From the NCBI GenBank assembly GCA_945861305.1, contig CAMATW010000003.1, forward strand, positions 17,155 to 81,154: a stretch of 64,000 nucleotides of DNA, written 5' to 3'. Below, in pieces: positions 8,389-17,500 of this stretch. Every line of letters starts with the position of its first letter. Within the stretch, counting starts at the first letter, position 1. The stretch comes from Bordetella parapertussis. GTDB lineage: Bacteria; Pseudomonadota; Gammaproteobacteria; Burkholderiales; Burkholderiaceae_C. The position numbers and the translations under genes are program-made. The notes beneath the pieces are model-generated. The model saw nothing but the letters and a program-made list of their open reading frames with translations. It was not told where the DNA came from and did no database searches.

Positions 8389-9575
8389 TGCAGCACCACA
8401 GGTACTTCGGTGGCAGGCGGTGTGTTTCGACTGCGGTGGCACCTTACCAAACCATCGATCATCACCATACCTATGCCAGGGATGTCGCCCAGTTGAACGC
8501 TTTCAAGCAGTGTGCGACCAGCTGTTTCTTGGGCGCGGTCCATGAACACAAAATCGGCAGCGCGGCCAACTTCAATCAAGCCGCAATTGAGGTTACGAAT
8601 GCGCGCGGTATTTCCGGTGGCAAAACAAAATACCAACTCGGCAGGAATATTGGCAAGACTTGAAAGCAAGGCCACCATGCGCAATATGCCCAAAGGTTGT
8701 ACGCCCGAGCCTGCAGGACCGTCGGTACCTAAGATGACGCGGTGCGGGCATTTGAGTTCCAGCGCGGCTTTGGCTGCGGCAATCGCGACACGTTCGTTGC
8801 CGTTGTGCACAATCTCGATGGCGCGACTGGATTTCTCGCACAACTCGCACACATGGGCCTCTGACAGCGAAGTGTGACCGCCGTTGATGTGACCAATGAC
8901 GTCGGCGTCGGCTTCTAGCACCACGTCTTTGTCAATCAAGCCCGAGCCAGGGATGGAGGGGCCGCCCGTGTGTATGGTGCTTTGTATGCCGTACTTGCGT
9001 GCCCAAGCCACCATCTCTTTGGCTTCGTAGCCGGCTTTGACTGAGCCCAAACCCACTTCGCCTAAAAGCGTCACACCCGCTGAAGCCAGTTCGGCGAAGT
9101 CGTGTTCAGTCATACCCTTTTCGATGATGGGCGCACCCGCAATCACCTTCACGCCGCCTGGGCGGAAGTTGCTGAAAGCACGTTGCGCGGTGATGGCCAA
9201 GGCCTTCAGACCCACGATGTCTTTGGGGCGTCCGGGCAAATGCACCTCACCCGCCGAGACCATGGTGGTCACGCCGCCGTTCATGGTGGAGTCGATCCAG
9301 CCAATTTGGTTTTGCCTTGGCGTCCAGTCGCCAAACACGGGGTGCACATGGCTGTCGATCAAACCAGGCGCGACGCAGGTCTGGCGCACATCAATGGTGG
9401 TCTTCGCACCTTCGGTGTCCACATCCTTGAAACGTCCCACAGCGGTGATGAGCCCGTCCATCACCACGATGGTGTCGGCGTCCAAGATGGGATGGTCGAT
9501 GTCGCCCGAGAGCAGCAAACCAATGTTTTTGATGACAACTTTGCCTGAGGCTTCTTCAGTGGTGGCGGTGGCCAT
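8385..9575 (-). CDS. ena: Amidohydrolase resembling enamidase (1,4,5,6-tetrahydro-6-oxonicotinate hydrolase)
   Basis: This 396-residue metal-dependent amidohydrolase has the N-terminal beta-sandwich (ADTIVVMDGLITAVG), the metal-binding GLIDSHVHPVFGD, later histidines in IHTGGPSIPG and IGHINGGHTSLSE, and a conserved Asp in ILGTDGPAGSG. It matches my memory of enamidase from the Eubacterium barkeri nicotinate pathway, which opens the reduced ring to 2-formylglutarate and ammonia. A divergent gene encodes a 6-hydroxynicotinate-reductase homologue, the preceding step, and this supports the call. The ATG at 9575 has AGGAG seven bases upstream; a longer frame to 9629 lacks this. Imidazolonepropionase- or dihydroorotase-like activity remains an alternative. 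Confidence 0.75.
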   Translation of the reverse strand: MATATTEEASGKVVIKNIGLLLSGDIDHPILDADTIVVMDGLITAVGRFKDVDTEGAKTTIDVRQTCVAPGLIDSHVHPVFGDWTPRQNQIGWIDSTMNGGVTTMVSAGEVHLPGRPKDIVGLKALAITAQRAFSNFRPGGVKVIAGAPIIEKGMTEHDFAELASAGVTLLGEVGLGSVKAGYEAKEMVAWARKYGIQSTIHTGGPSIPGSGLIDKDVVLEADADVIGHINGGHTSLSEAHVCELCEKSSRAIEIVHNGNERVAIAAAKAALELKCPHRVILGTDGPAGSGVQPLGILRMVALLSSLANIPAELVFCFATGNTARIRNLNCGLIEVGRAADFVFMDRAQETAGRTLLESVQLGDIPGIGMVMIDGLVRCHRSRNTPPATEVPVVLH

Positions 9576-9637
9576 GGGTGTCTCCTGAATGCTTGCGTTG
9601 GAAAATGATTCTGCCACGCGCCCGAGCATAATAGGGT
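9576..9637. promoter_or_regulatory. Divergent promoter region between enamidase-like and Hnr-like genes
   Basis: This 62-base space separates two divergent starts, so both promoters must lie here or inside the genes. On the plus strand CATAAT at 9627-9632 is a fair -10 hexamer, which would place transcription start almost at the Hnr ATG (9638). No well-spaced -35 box or strong inverted repeat is visible. Regulation by the MarR protein encoded at 18201 is possible but no copy of its candidate operator is seen here. Confidence 0.4.
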
Positions 9638-11236
9638 ATGGCTACACCTAGCAACACCCATACCGACGGACTACCTAGCACTGAGGCCGCTCAACCTTTG
9701 GGCTTGCAAAGGGTAGAACCGCGTCACGGTCCGGTGCGCGAGGGCAAGGTGGAGTGCAACGCCTGTCCGGTGCTGTGCCATATTTCTGAAGGACGCGTTG
9801 GTGCGTGCGACCGCTATGCCAACCACGGTGGCCTGCTGGTGCGCTTAGATCCTGTGGTGTTTTTGAGTCAACACTCGCAAAGCGCTGAACCACTGGCTTT
9901 GCAAGCACGGCCAGACAGTGAAACATCCCCGCAAACTTTGGCCGCTATCGATAGCGCAGAGCGCGGCGTGTTTGTCACCGGCATTGGCGCTTCCACCACT
10001 TACCCCGATTACAAACCCGCACCCTTCATCGTCGCTGCCAAGTCCAAGGGTGTGGACATGGTCACCGTGGTCACCGAAGGTATCTTCAGTTACTGCAGCT
10101 TGAAGGTGAAGATCGACACCGACAGGTATTTGGGCGATGAGCGCGCAGCGGTGCTTTACCAAGGTGAAGAGGTGGGCCATGTGACCACCGCCGAGTACGG
10201 CTCGCAAATGCTCAGCTTGGGCGGTGTGCACCACCTCACAGGTGGGGGTAAAAAACAAGGTCGCATGGCTTTGGAATTGATGCATGTGTTGGGCAACCAA
10301 CTAGCGGCCGAGGTGCAAGTTGAAAACGGTGCAAAGGTGGTGCTGCAAGCTGGTCGTGCGCCGGTGGTGGACGGTATCACCGAGCAACGCATGCGCGTGG
10401 GTTGCGGCTCAGCGGCTGTGGGCATGTTTGCGCGTCAGTGGCTGGGCTTGTGCGACGAGGTGGTGGTGGTGGACGACCACATCACCGGTGTGCTGACTGA
10501 ACACCAAGCGGGACGCTGTTTGCATATGAAGCCCAGCGGCATCAACGTCAAAGGGCGCAAGTCCACCCCTGGCAGATATTTTCAAGTTGCAGCCGCAGGC
10601 ACCGGTTGGGGTGGCACCAACATCAGCGACCCGCTGTCCATCTTGGATACATGGAACTCCGAGGAAGCTTGGCCGGGTTTGCGTTTGCTGATGACTTCCA
10701 CCACCGGCGAGCAGGCTGCTTGGTTTGTGTTGGATGAACATCTGCAACCCCAGCCAGCACCCATGCCCCCTGAAGTGCAACAAGTGGTCGACCGCATTGG
10801 GGAGAACTGTGAACCGTCGTTGGTTTCGGTGTTGTTCTTGGGTGGAGCGGGTGGCAGCTTGCGCTCGGGTGTCACCGACAACCCCATACAACTCACGCGT
10901 GCCGTGAAAAAATCCTTGGTCAATGTCACCTGTGGCGGCGCACCCGCGTATGTTTGGCCAGGCGGCGGTATCACCATCATGGTGGATGTGCTGCGCATGC
11001 CTGCCAACAGCTTTGGTACCGTGCCCACACCGGCCATCGTGGCACCCATCGAGTTCACGATGAAGCTCTCGGATTACCAAGCCTTGGGTGGCCACATGGG
11101 CTTTGTGCGGACCTTGGACGACAGCTTGCTCAAAGGTGCGTGGCACAACGACGGCGCACCGACACAGCTGAAATGGGAAACGCCACCAACTGGCGTCAAC
11201 CCTTGGCCCTTGGACAACCCGCCCATGTTGGGCTAA
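9638..11236 (+). CDS. hnr: 6-hydroxynicotinate reductase-like iron-sulfur protein
   Basis: The 532-residue protein has an N-terminal cysteine cluster (C40, C43, C47, C57 in VECNACPVLCHISEG...GAC) suited to a 4Fe-4S centre, then a long domain with glycine-rich stretches (LGGAGGSLRSGV, CGGAPAYVWPGGGIT). It resembles the protein annotated as 6-hydroxynicotinate reductase (Hnr), which reduces 6-hydroxynicotinate to 1,4,5,6-tetrahydro-6-oxonicotinate with ferredoxin in E. barkeri; similar genes occur in proteobacteria. Neighbours nicA/nicB and the divergent enamidase fit this chemistry. The ATG follows AGGG only two bases upstream, so the message may be leaderless or the start slightly wrong. Activity in this aerobic-type organism is inferred. 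Confidence 0.75.
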   Translation: MATPSNTHTDGLPSTEAAQPLGLQRVEPRHGPVREGKVECNACPVLCHISEGRVGACDRYANHGGLLVRLDPVVFLSQHSQSAEPLALQARPDSETSPQTLAAIDSAERGVFVTGIGASTTYPDYKPAPFIVAAKSKGVDMVTVVTEGIFSYCSLKVKIDTDRYLGDERAAVLYQGEEVGHVTTAEYGSQMLSLGGVHHLTGGGKKQGRMALELMHVLGNQLAAEVQVENGAKVVLQAGRAPVVDGITEQRMRVGCGSAAVGMFARQWLGLCDEVVVVDDHITGVLTEHQAGRCLHMKPSGINVKGRKSTPGRYFQVAAAGTGWGGTNISDPLSILDTWNSEEAWPGLRLLMTSTTGEQAAWFVLDEHLQPQPAPMPPEVQQVVDRIGENCEPSLVSVLFLGGAGGSLRSGVTDNPIQLTRAVKKSLVNVTCGGAPAYVWPGGGITIMVDVLRMPANSFGTVPTPAIVAPIEFTMKLSDYQALGGHMGFVRTLDDSLLKGAWHNDGAPTQLKWETPPTGVNPWPLDNPPMLG

Positions 11237-11242
11237 GTTGCG

Positions 11243-12124
11243 ATGCAGGCCACACGTCGCTCTTTGTCCGATGGTCGCTGGCATTTCCAGCACGGCCCCA
11301 TCGATATCGTGTTGCAGGCTGTTGGCGATTCAAAGGCATGCCAACACACGGTGGCGTCTGCATGGGTGCGTTTTCAAACGGTGCTGCCCGAGTTGGTGAG
11401 CGAGTTGCCTATGCTGCGACAGCCTGTATCACAACTTCACGCAACCAGCCTCCAAGGTGGGGTGGCACAACGCATGTGGCAAGTCACGCATGACATGGCG
11501 TGGGCGGCTCAAGAGGGATTTGTCACACCCATGGCAGCGGTGGCGGGTTCTGTGGCACAAGCCTTAATGCCATGCCTGGCGCAAGACGGTGTAGACAAAG
11601 CCTATGTGAACAACGGCGGCGACATCGCTTTGCATGTGCAAGAAAACCAAAGCTGGCGCATAGGCGTGGTGAGCGATTTGCAGCAAGCTTTGCTGACGGG
11701 TGTGACGTCTGAGTTGATCAGCGATGGCAGTTTTGTCATTGACCACGACATGCCTGTGCGCGGCGTCGCCACCAGCGGGTGGCAGGGACGCAGTTTTTCA
11801 TTGGGTATTGCCGACAGCGTCACCGTCTTGGCGGCGACTGCAGCGCAAGCCGATGTGGCAGCAACCTTGATTGCCAATGCAGTTAACTTGGACCACCCCG
11901 CCATCGTGCGCCGTCCTGCCATCAGCTTGCGTGACGATACAGATTTAGGGGATCGAATGGTCACGGTCGAGGTGCCACACTTACCACCCGCACAAATACA
12001 GCGTGCTTTGCAACTCGGGCTAGACTGTGCCCTTGCCATGCAAGCGCGTGGCCAGATATTCGCGGCTTTTTTATGTTGTCAGGGCCAAGTAGCTGTGGCA
12101 CAACCCTTGGAGTGTTTGGTGTGA
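11243..12124 (+). CDS. UPF0280 family protein (ApbE-like fold)
   Basis: The 293-residue protein has the UPF0280 hallmark DKAYVNNGGDIALHV near its middle, related to the flavin-transferase ApbE fold, and a conserved GVATSGWQGRSFSLGIADSVTVLA region. It starts six bases after the hnr stop and overlaps the next gene by GTGA, so it belongs to the same operon. A role in flavinylation or maturation of the Hnr-like reductase, or as a catabolic enzyme, is possible; no function is established from the sequence. Confidence 0.8.
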   Translation: MQATRRSLSDGRWHFQHGPIDIVLQAVGDSKACQHTVASAWVRFQTVLPELVSELPMLRQPVSQLHATSLQGGVAQRMWQVTHDMAWAAQEGFVTPMAAVAGSVAQALMPCLAQDGVDKAYVNNGGDIALHVQENQSWRIGVVSDLQQALLTGVTSELISDGSFVIDHDMPVRGVATSGWQGRSFSLGIADSVTVLAATAAQADVAATLIANAVNLDHPAIVRRPAISLRDDTDLGDRMVTVEVPHLPPAQIQRALQLGLDCALAMQARGQIFAAFLCCQGQVAVAQPLECLV

Positions 12125-12771
12125 CTGCACTGATTGATGTTCGACGGGTGTTCACCCATGTGGAAGAGATTCACCACGAGTTTGGTCCCAAGTCCGACAC
12201 CCCCTTGTTGCGCGGCGCAATTGCCGCGGTGTTGCGCAACCCTTATGCAGGCAGCTACCACGCCGATATTTTGCCGATGATGGAAGCCTTGAACCCCTTG
12301 GGTGTGGACTTGGCCAAGCAGTTGTGCGATGCCATGGGTGTGTTGCCCGAAGCGATTCAAGGCTATGGCAAAGGCGCCATCGTGGGTGCGGCGGGTGAGT
12401 TAGAGCATGGCGCTTTGTGGCATGTGCCTGGCGGCTATGCCATGCGTGAATTGCTTGGATGGAAGGGCGACCGTGCGGCTTACCTTGCGGGCAAAGGTGG
12501 CGTCAGCACCGGCCAACCTGGCAATGCTTTGGCCATCGTGGCTTCCACCAAAAAAGTGGGGCCGCCTAGCGCTGCATTGGATGTGCCCATGACGCACATC
12601 AACGCCAGCTATGTGCGCAGCCATTTCGACGCCATCGAGGTGCGCGTACCGGGTGCGCCGCGCAGCGATGAATTGATCGTGATATTGGCCATGAGCACAG
12701 GTGCACGGGTACATGCCCGTGTGGGTGGCTTGGCTGCACAAGACATCAGCCAATGGAATGGGTTGCGTTAA
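12121..12771 (+). CDS. DUF1185 / AA_synth family protein, copy 1
   Basis: This 216-residue protein of the PF06684 ('amino acid synthesis') family has the conserved NPYAGSYHADI, YGKGAIVGAAGELEHG and YVRSHFDAIEVRVPGAPRSDE blocks. The GTG start overlaps the UPF0280 stop. The second copy follows 17 bases downstream, and the two share these blocks but differ in the middle; this copy has an extra insert around WKGDRAAYLAGKGG. No catalytic function is known to me for the family. The location between ring reduction and nicotinamidase genes suggests a nicotinate-pathway enzyme, perhaps as a heteromer. Confidence 0.82.
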   Translation: MTALIDVRRVFTHVEEIHHEFGPKSDTPLLRGAIAAVLRNPYAGSYHADILPMMEALNPLGVDLAKQLCDAMGVLPEAIQGYGKGAIVGAAGELEHGALWHVPGGYAMRELLGWKGDRAAYLAGKGGVSTGQPGNALAIVASTKKVGPPSAALDVPMTHINASYVRSHFDAIEVRVPGAPRSDELIVILAMSTGARVHARVGGLAAQDISQWNGLR

Positions 12772-12788
12772 ACACGCAGGAGCAGAAG

Positions 12789-13373
12789 ATGAAATCACAG
12801 ATACGAAAAATCATTGTGCAAGTAGACGAAGTATTGCAAGAGGGCGGGCAAGCGGTCAACCCACCTACACGTCGCGCCTTGGCCATGGCGGTGATTACCA
12901 ACCCCTATGCAGGCAAGTTCAACGATAACTTAGACCAACTCATTGACATCGGCGAAGAGTTGGGCGGCTTGCTTGGCGAGCGATGTGTCAAAGCCTTAGG
13001 TATCCAGCCTGAAGACGCCCACAGCTATGGCAAAGCCGCCATTGTGGGCGAGGCGGGCGAGTTGGAGCATGCTGCGGCTATTCTTCATCCCAAGTTGGGC
13101 GCACCCTTGCGAAAAGCAGTAAGCAAGGGCGCAGCATTGGTGCCTTCCGCTAAAAAACAAGGTACGCTGGGAACTGCGATTGATGTGCCTTTGGGTCACA
13201 AGGATGCAGCCTTTGTGCGCAGCCACTTTGATGCGATGGAGGCGCGTGTCAACGATGCCCCACGCGCAAACGAAATCGTGGTCGCCGTGGTGGTCACCGA
13301 CAGCGGTCGCCCCCATCCGCGCATAGGCGGTTTGCAAGTGCATGAAATCACCGGCACAGACGGTTTGCGTTAA
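12789..13373 (+). CDS. DUF1185 / AA_synth family protein, copy 2
   Basis: This 194-residue paralogue of the preceding gene has the same blocks (NPYAGKFNDN, YGKAAIVGEAGELEHAAA, DAAFVRSHFDAMEARV, ANEIVVAVVVTDSGRPHPRIGG). The ATG at 12789 has CAGGAG about six bases upstream; an in-frame extension to 12753 lies inside copy 1. It lacks the insert of copy 1. Tandem retention of two diverged copies suggests a two-subunit enzyme or two substrates. Function unknown. Confidence 0.82.
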   Translation: MKSQIRKIIVQVDEVLQEGGQAVNPPTRRALAMAVITNPYAGKFNDNLDQLIDIGEELGGLLGERCVKALGIQPEDAHSYGKAAIVGEAGELEHAAAILHPKLGAPLRKAVSKGAALVPSAKKQGTLGTAIDVPLGHKDAAFVRSHFDAMEARVNDAPRANEIVVAVVVTDSGRPHPRIGGLQVHEITGTDGLR

Positions 13374-13391
13374 CTTTTCGGAGCATTGTGT

Positions 13392-14033
13392 ATGTCACGT
13401 ATTTCTCCTTCATCTGATTCAGCGCTCATCGTGGTCGATGTGCAAAATGGTTTTTGCGATGGCGGCAATTTGGCTGTTGCCGGTGGGGCGCAAGTCGTGC
13501 CCATCATCAACCGCATGGCGCCCGCTTTTGCCAATATCGTCATCACCCAAGACTGGCATCCTGCAGGTCATGCATCTTTTGCAAGTGCTCACAGCGGTAA
13601 AGCAACGTTTGAAACCACCGAGATGTTTTACGGAACCCAAGTGCTGTGGCCTGACCATTGCGTGCAAGGAACTCAAGACGCCGCGCTGCATGCCGACCTG
13701 CATTTGCCCACAGCGCAACTCATCATTCGCAAAGGTTTTCACGACGGCATCGACAGCTACTCGGCCTTCATGGAAGCCGATCGCAAGACCCAAACCGGCT
13801 TGGAAGCGTATTTGAAACAACGCGGCATTCGAAGTGTGTATGTGGTGGGTTTGGCCACCGATTTTTGTGTGGCTTGGACCGCTTTGGACGCACGTTCTGC
13901 TGGTTTTGAAACCTGCGTCATTGAGGACGCTTGTCGTGCCATCGACATGAATGGCTCGCTGACAACGGCGTGGGCACAAATGCAAGCGCAGGGTATAAAG
14001 CGTTTGCAGTCTGTCGACTTGCAACTGCCTTAA
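13392..14033 (+). CDS. pncA: Nicotinamidase (PncA-type cysteine hydrolase)
   Basis: The 213-residue isochorismatase-fold protein hydrolyses nicotinamide to nicotinate and ammonia. The catalytic Asp (VVDVQNGFCDGG), Lys (IIRKGFHDGIDSYSAF) and Cys (LATDFCVAWTALDA) are all present, as is the metal-binding D-x-H...H motif (TQDWHPAGHASF). That zinc or iron motif distinguishes nicotinamidases from other family members. GGAG lies eight bases before the ATG; an upstream TTG is too close to the ribosome site. Its place before nicAB feeds nicotinate into the pathway. Confidence 0.9.
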   Translation: MSRISPSSDSALIVVDVQNGFCDGGNLAVAGGAQVVPIINRMAPAFANIVITQDWHPAGHASFASAHSGKATFETTEMFYGTQVLWPDHCVQGTQDAALHADLHLPTAQLIIRKGFHDGIDSYSAFMEADRKTQTGLEAYLKQRGIRSVYVVGLATDFCVAWTALDARSAGFETCVIEDACRAIDMNGSLTTAWAQMQAQGIKRLQSVDLQLP

Positions 14034-14046
14034 GACACACTGCGCG

Positions 14047-14559
14047 ATGAAAGCAGTGGCCGCGCACAAATACCCAACGGTGAAATTGACCGTCAACGGG
14101 AAGACCCAAACCACTGCCTTGACCCGCCACACCACGGTGTTGCATTACTTGCGCAATGACTTAGGGCTCAATGGCCCCAAGTTTGGTTGTGGCTTGGGCC
14201 AGTGCGGCGCTTGCACCGTCTTGATTGATGGCGTGCCTGCACGTGCTTGCGTCATACCTGCGATAGAAATGCAAGACAGGGCTATCACCACGCTAGAGGG
14301 TTTGGGCAATGCCAGCAAACCCCATGCGGTGCAACAGGCTTTCATCGATACCCAAGCTGCGCAATGTGGTTATTGCTTGAATGGCATGGTGATGATGACG
14401 GTGGCGTTGTTAGAGCGGCACCCTCAACCGACTGACGATCAGATTAAGGCTGCTCTCTCGGGCAATCTGTGTCGTTGCGGTACCCATGTTGAAATCATCG
14501 CGGCGGTGCACCGAGCTGCTGCTTTGTTGTTGCAAAACTCTGCGCACAGGTCTGCCTGA
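14047..14559 (+). CDS. nicA: Nicotinate dehydrogenase small subunit, two [2Fe-2S] clusters
   Basis: The 170-residue xanthine-dehydrogenase-family iron-sulfur subunit has the plant-ferredoxin-type site FGCGLGQCGACTVLIDG and the second site CGYCLNGMVMM...LCRCGTH. It passes electrons from the molybdenum subunit. It overlaps the start of the following molybdenum/cytochrome subunit by one base. The combination with a fused triheme large subunit is as in NicAB of Pseudomonas putida; isoquinoline 1-oxidoreductase-type enzymes are the closest alternative. Confidence 0.87.
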   Translation: MKAVAAHKYPTVKLTVNGKTQTTALTRHTTVLHYLRNDLGLNGPKFGCGLGQCGACTVLIDGVPARACVIPAIEMQDRAITTLEGLGNASKPHAVQQAFIDTQAAQCGYCLNGMVMMTVALLERHPQPTDDQIKAALSGNLCRCGTHVEIIAAVHRAAALLLQNSAHRSA

Positions 14560-17500
14560 TGCGCGCACTTTGGGTCAAACAGCGCAGCGACCTTTTTAAC
14601 GCCCGAGGTGTTTTGCTGGTGCTGCGTCCCCCGCTGGCGCAACCTGCGCCAGTGGCAGGGCAACCTAGCTTTGTGGCCAGTCTTGCCAGCGAAGGCGATG
14701 AATGCCTGTTGGCTTTATGGGATGACGCCAGCGTCACCGCTTTGCACGGTCATGTTGATTTGGGCACGGGTTTGCGCACAGCCTTGGCCCAGTTGGTGGC
14801 AGAAGAGCTGAACATGCCCGTTGGCAAAGTCCATCTCTTGATGGGTCACACTTCGATTTCACCCAACCAAGGTGCCACTATTGCCAGTACTTCCCTGCAA
14901 GTACACGCCGCACCAATGCGCGCCGCAGCAGCGCAAGCCCGTGATTGGTTGTGTGCCAAGGCTGCCGAGCGTTTGCGATGCGAGCCTCAGCAGATTGTTT
15001 TGCAAGACGGCAGTTTGTCGTTCAAGGACGCTGCCATAAGTTTGCAGCACTTATTGGCCGAGCAACAAGTGCTGCTGCGACTTGACAGCCAAGCCAAGTT
15101 AAAGCCCAGCGAGCAACACCACACGGTGGGTCAAAGCACGCCACGGGTGGACATGGCCGCCAAGGTCTTTGGCGACTTGATTTACGTTCACGATATGCGC
15201 ATGCCAGGCATGTTGCATGGTCGGGTGGTGCGCCCACCCTATGCGGGTGCGGACCATGGCGACTTCATTGGCAAGACCTTAGCGCAGGTCGACCGCGAAT
15301 CCATCGCCCATGTCGATGGTGTACGCGCGGTGGTGGTGCAAGGCGATTTTGTGGGTATCGTGGCTGAACGCGAAGAGCAAGCCGAGCAGGCCATGCACGA
15401 ATTGGTGGTGCATTGGAAGCCTTGGCCTGGCATGCCCAATGTGCAGGACGCGGCAGATGCGATACGCCACAACGCCCGCACCACCCGCGAGTTGGTGAAT
15501 GAAGGTGATGTAGATGGTGCGCTGTCAGAGGCCTATCAACTTCTGCAACGTGAGTATGTTTGGCCTTACCAAATGCATGCGTCCATTGGTCCCTCGTGTG
15601 CTGTGGCTTGGTGGTTGCAGGGGGCTGATGCGCAAACACCCCAAGTGCAGTTGCGGGTGTGGGCAGGTACGCAAAACCCGCATGTGTTGCGTGCCGACTT
15701 GGCGATGCTGTGTGGCGTGAACGACCCCGAGGTGGAGGTGGTGCGCATGGAGGCTGCCGGTTGCTATGGACGCAACGGCGCAGACGATGTAGCCGCCGAT
15801 GCAGCGCTGTTGTCCAAAGCAGTTGGAGCACCGGTTCGTGTGCAACTTTCAAGAGAGCAAGAACACGCTTGGGAACCCAAAGGGGCCGCACAACTCATGC
15901 AAGTGCGCGGTGGCTTATTGGCCAATGGTCAACCAGCTGGCTACGACTTTCAAACCTCTTACCCGTCCAATGGTGCGCCCACCTTGGCCTTGTTGCTGAC
16001 CCGCACCATAGCCCCTGCAGCGCGTGCTTATGAAATGGGTGACCGCACCGCACGTCCCCCTTATGACTTCGCTGACTTGCGTGTCACGGTGCACGACATG
16101 CCGCCGCTCTTGCGTGCTTCATGGTTGCGCGGCGTCTCGGCCTTGCCAAACTCATTTGCGCATGAAAGTTTCATTGATGAGCTTGCCGCTGCTGCGAATG
16201 CCGATCCCCTGCAATACCGCTTGCAGTTGCTCTCCGACCCACGTGCCAAAGAATTGCTTCAAGCCACAGCCGATCGCGCTGGATGGCAAATGCATTCGTC
16301 GCCACAACAAAAACCTTCGCATGGCGATTGGTTACAAGGGCAGGGCGTGGCCTATGCCCGCTATGTTCACAGCAAATGGCCGGGTTTTGGTGCGGCTTGG
16401 TCAGCTTGGGTTGCTGATGTAGAAGTCCACCGTAACACCGGTGAAGTACACGTCAAGCGCGTGGTGGTTGGTCATGACGCAGGCTTGGTGGTCAACCCTA
16501 AAGGCGTTGAGCAACAGGTGCATGGCAATGTGCTGCAAACCACCAGCCGTGCCTTGCTCGAAAAAGTAGAAACCGACGCCAAAGATGGTCGCGTGGTCAG
16601 CCAAGACTGGGGCAGTTACCCGATTTTGAATTTCCGCCAAGTGCCGGTCATTGAGGTGGTGCAAATGCCTCGCCCAGGCGACGATATGCCGTTGGGTGCG
16701 GGTGAGTCCTCCTCTGTGCCAGGCACGGCGGCCATTGCCAATGCAATTTTTGATGCCACGGGTATTCGCTTTCGCAACCCGCCATTCACACCCGAGGTGG
16801 TGCGTGCCGCTTTGCATCCTTTGGGCGCACCAGAACCTGCACCTGCGCCCATGGCTGAAACAGTTAACAAAACACCCAGAAGTTCACAGCCAGGTGTGTT
16901 GCAAGGTTGGCGTAAACGTTGGCGGCAAGTCAGCGGTGTGGCTTTGGGTGTGTTCGCGCTCAGCGCGGCCATTGTGGGCTGGCGTGTGGCCTTGCCTACG
17001 GTGAACTTTAACCCAGCGAACTACAGCGCCGATATGCTGCAACGCGGTCAGCAGTTGGCAGCACTGGGCAACTGCGCAGGTTGTCATACGGCTCTAGACG
17101 GCATGCCCAACGCCGGTGGTCGACCCATGCACACGCCTTTTGGCACGGTGTTTTCCACCAACTTGACGCCCGATTTGCAGACGGGCATAGGTGCATGGTC
17201 TTACCAAGCTTTCGAGCGTGCCATGCGCCAAGGCATTTCACGCGATGGCCATGCGCTCTATCCAGTGTTTCCCTTCACCTCGTTTGCCAAAACCAGCGAT
17301 GCCGACATGATGGCTTTGTACGCATGGTTGATGTCGCAGCCAGCAGTGACCTCACACACACCTGCGCCTCAGATGCAGAGGGTCTTAGGTTGGCGACCGC
17401 TGATGGCTTTGTGGAATGGTTTGTTTCATGCGCCACAACAATTTGAGCCAAAGCCTAAGCAAAGTGCTGAATGGAACCGCGGTGCGTATTTGGTAGATGG

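Noticed and set aside
10409..11293. 294-codon antisense frame over the hnr gene
   Set aside because: No ribosome site or recognisable domain, and the plus-strand gene has clear motifs.
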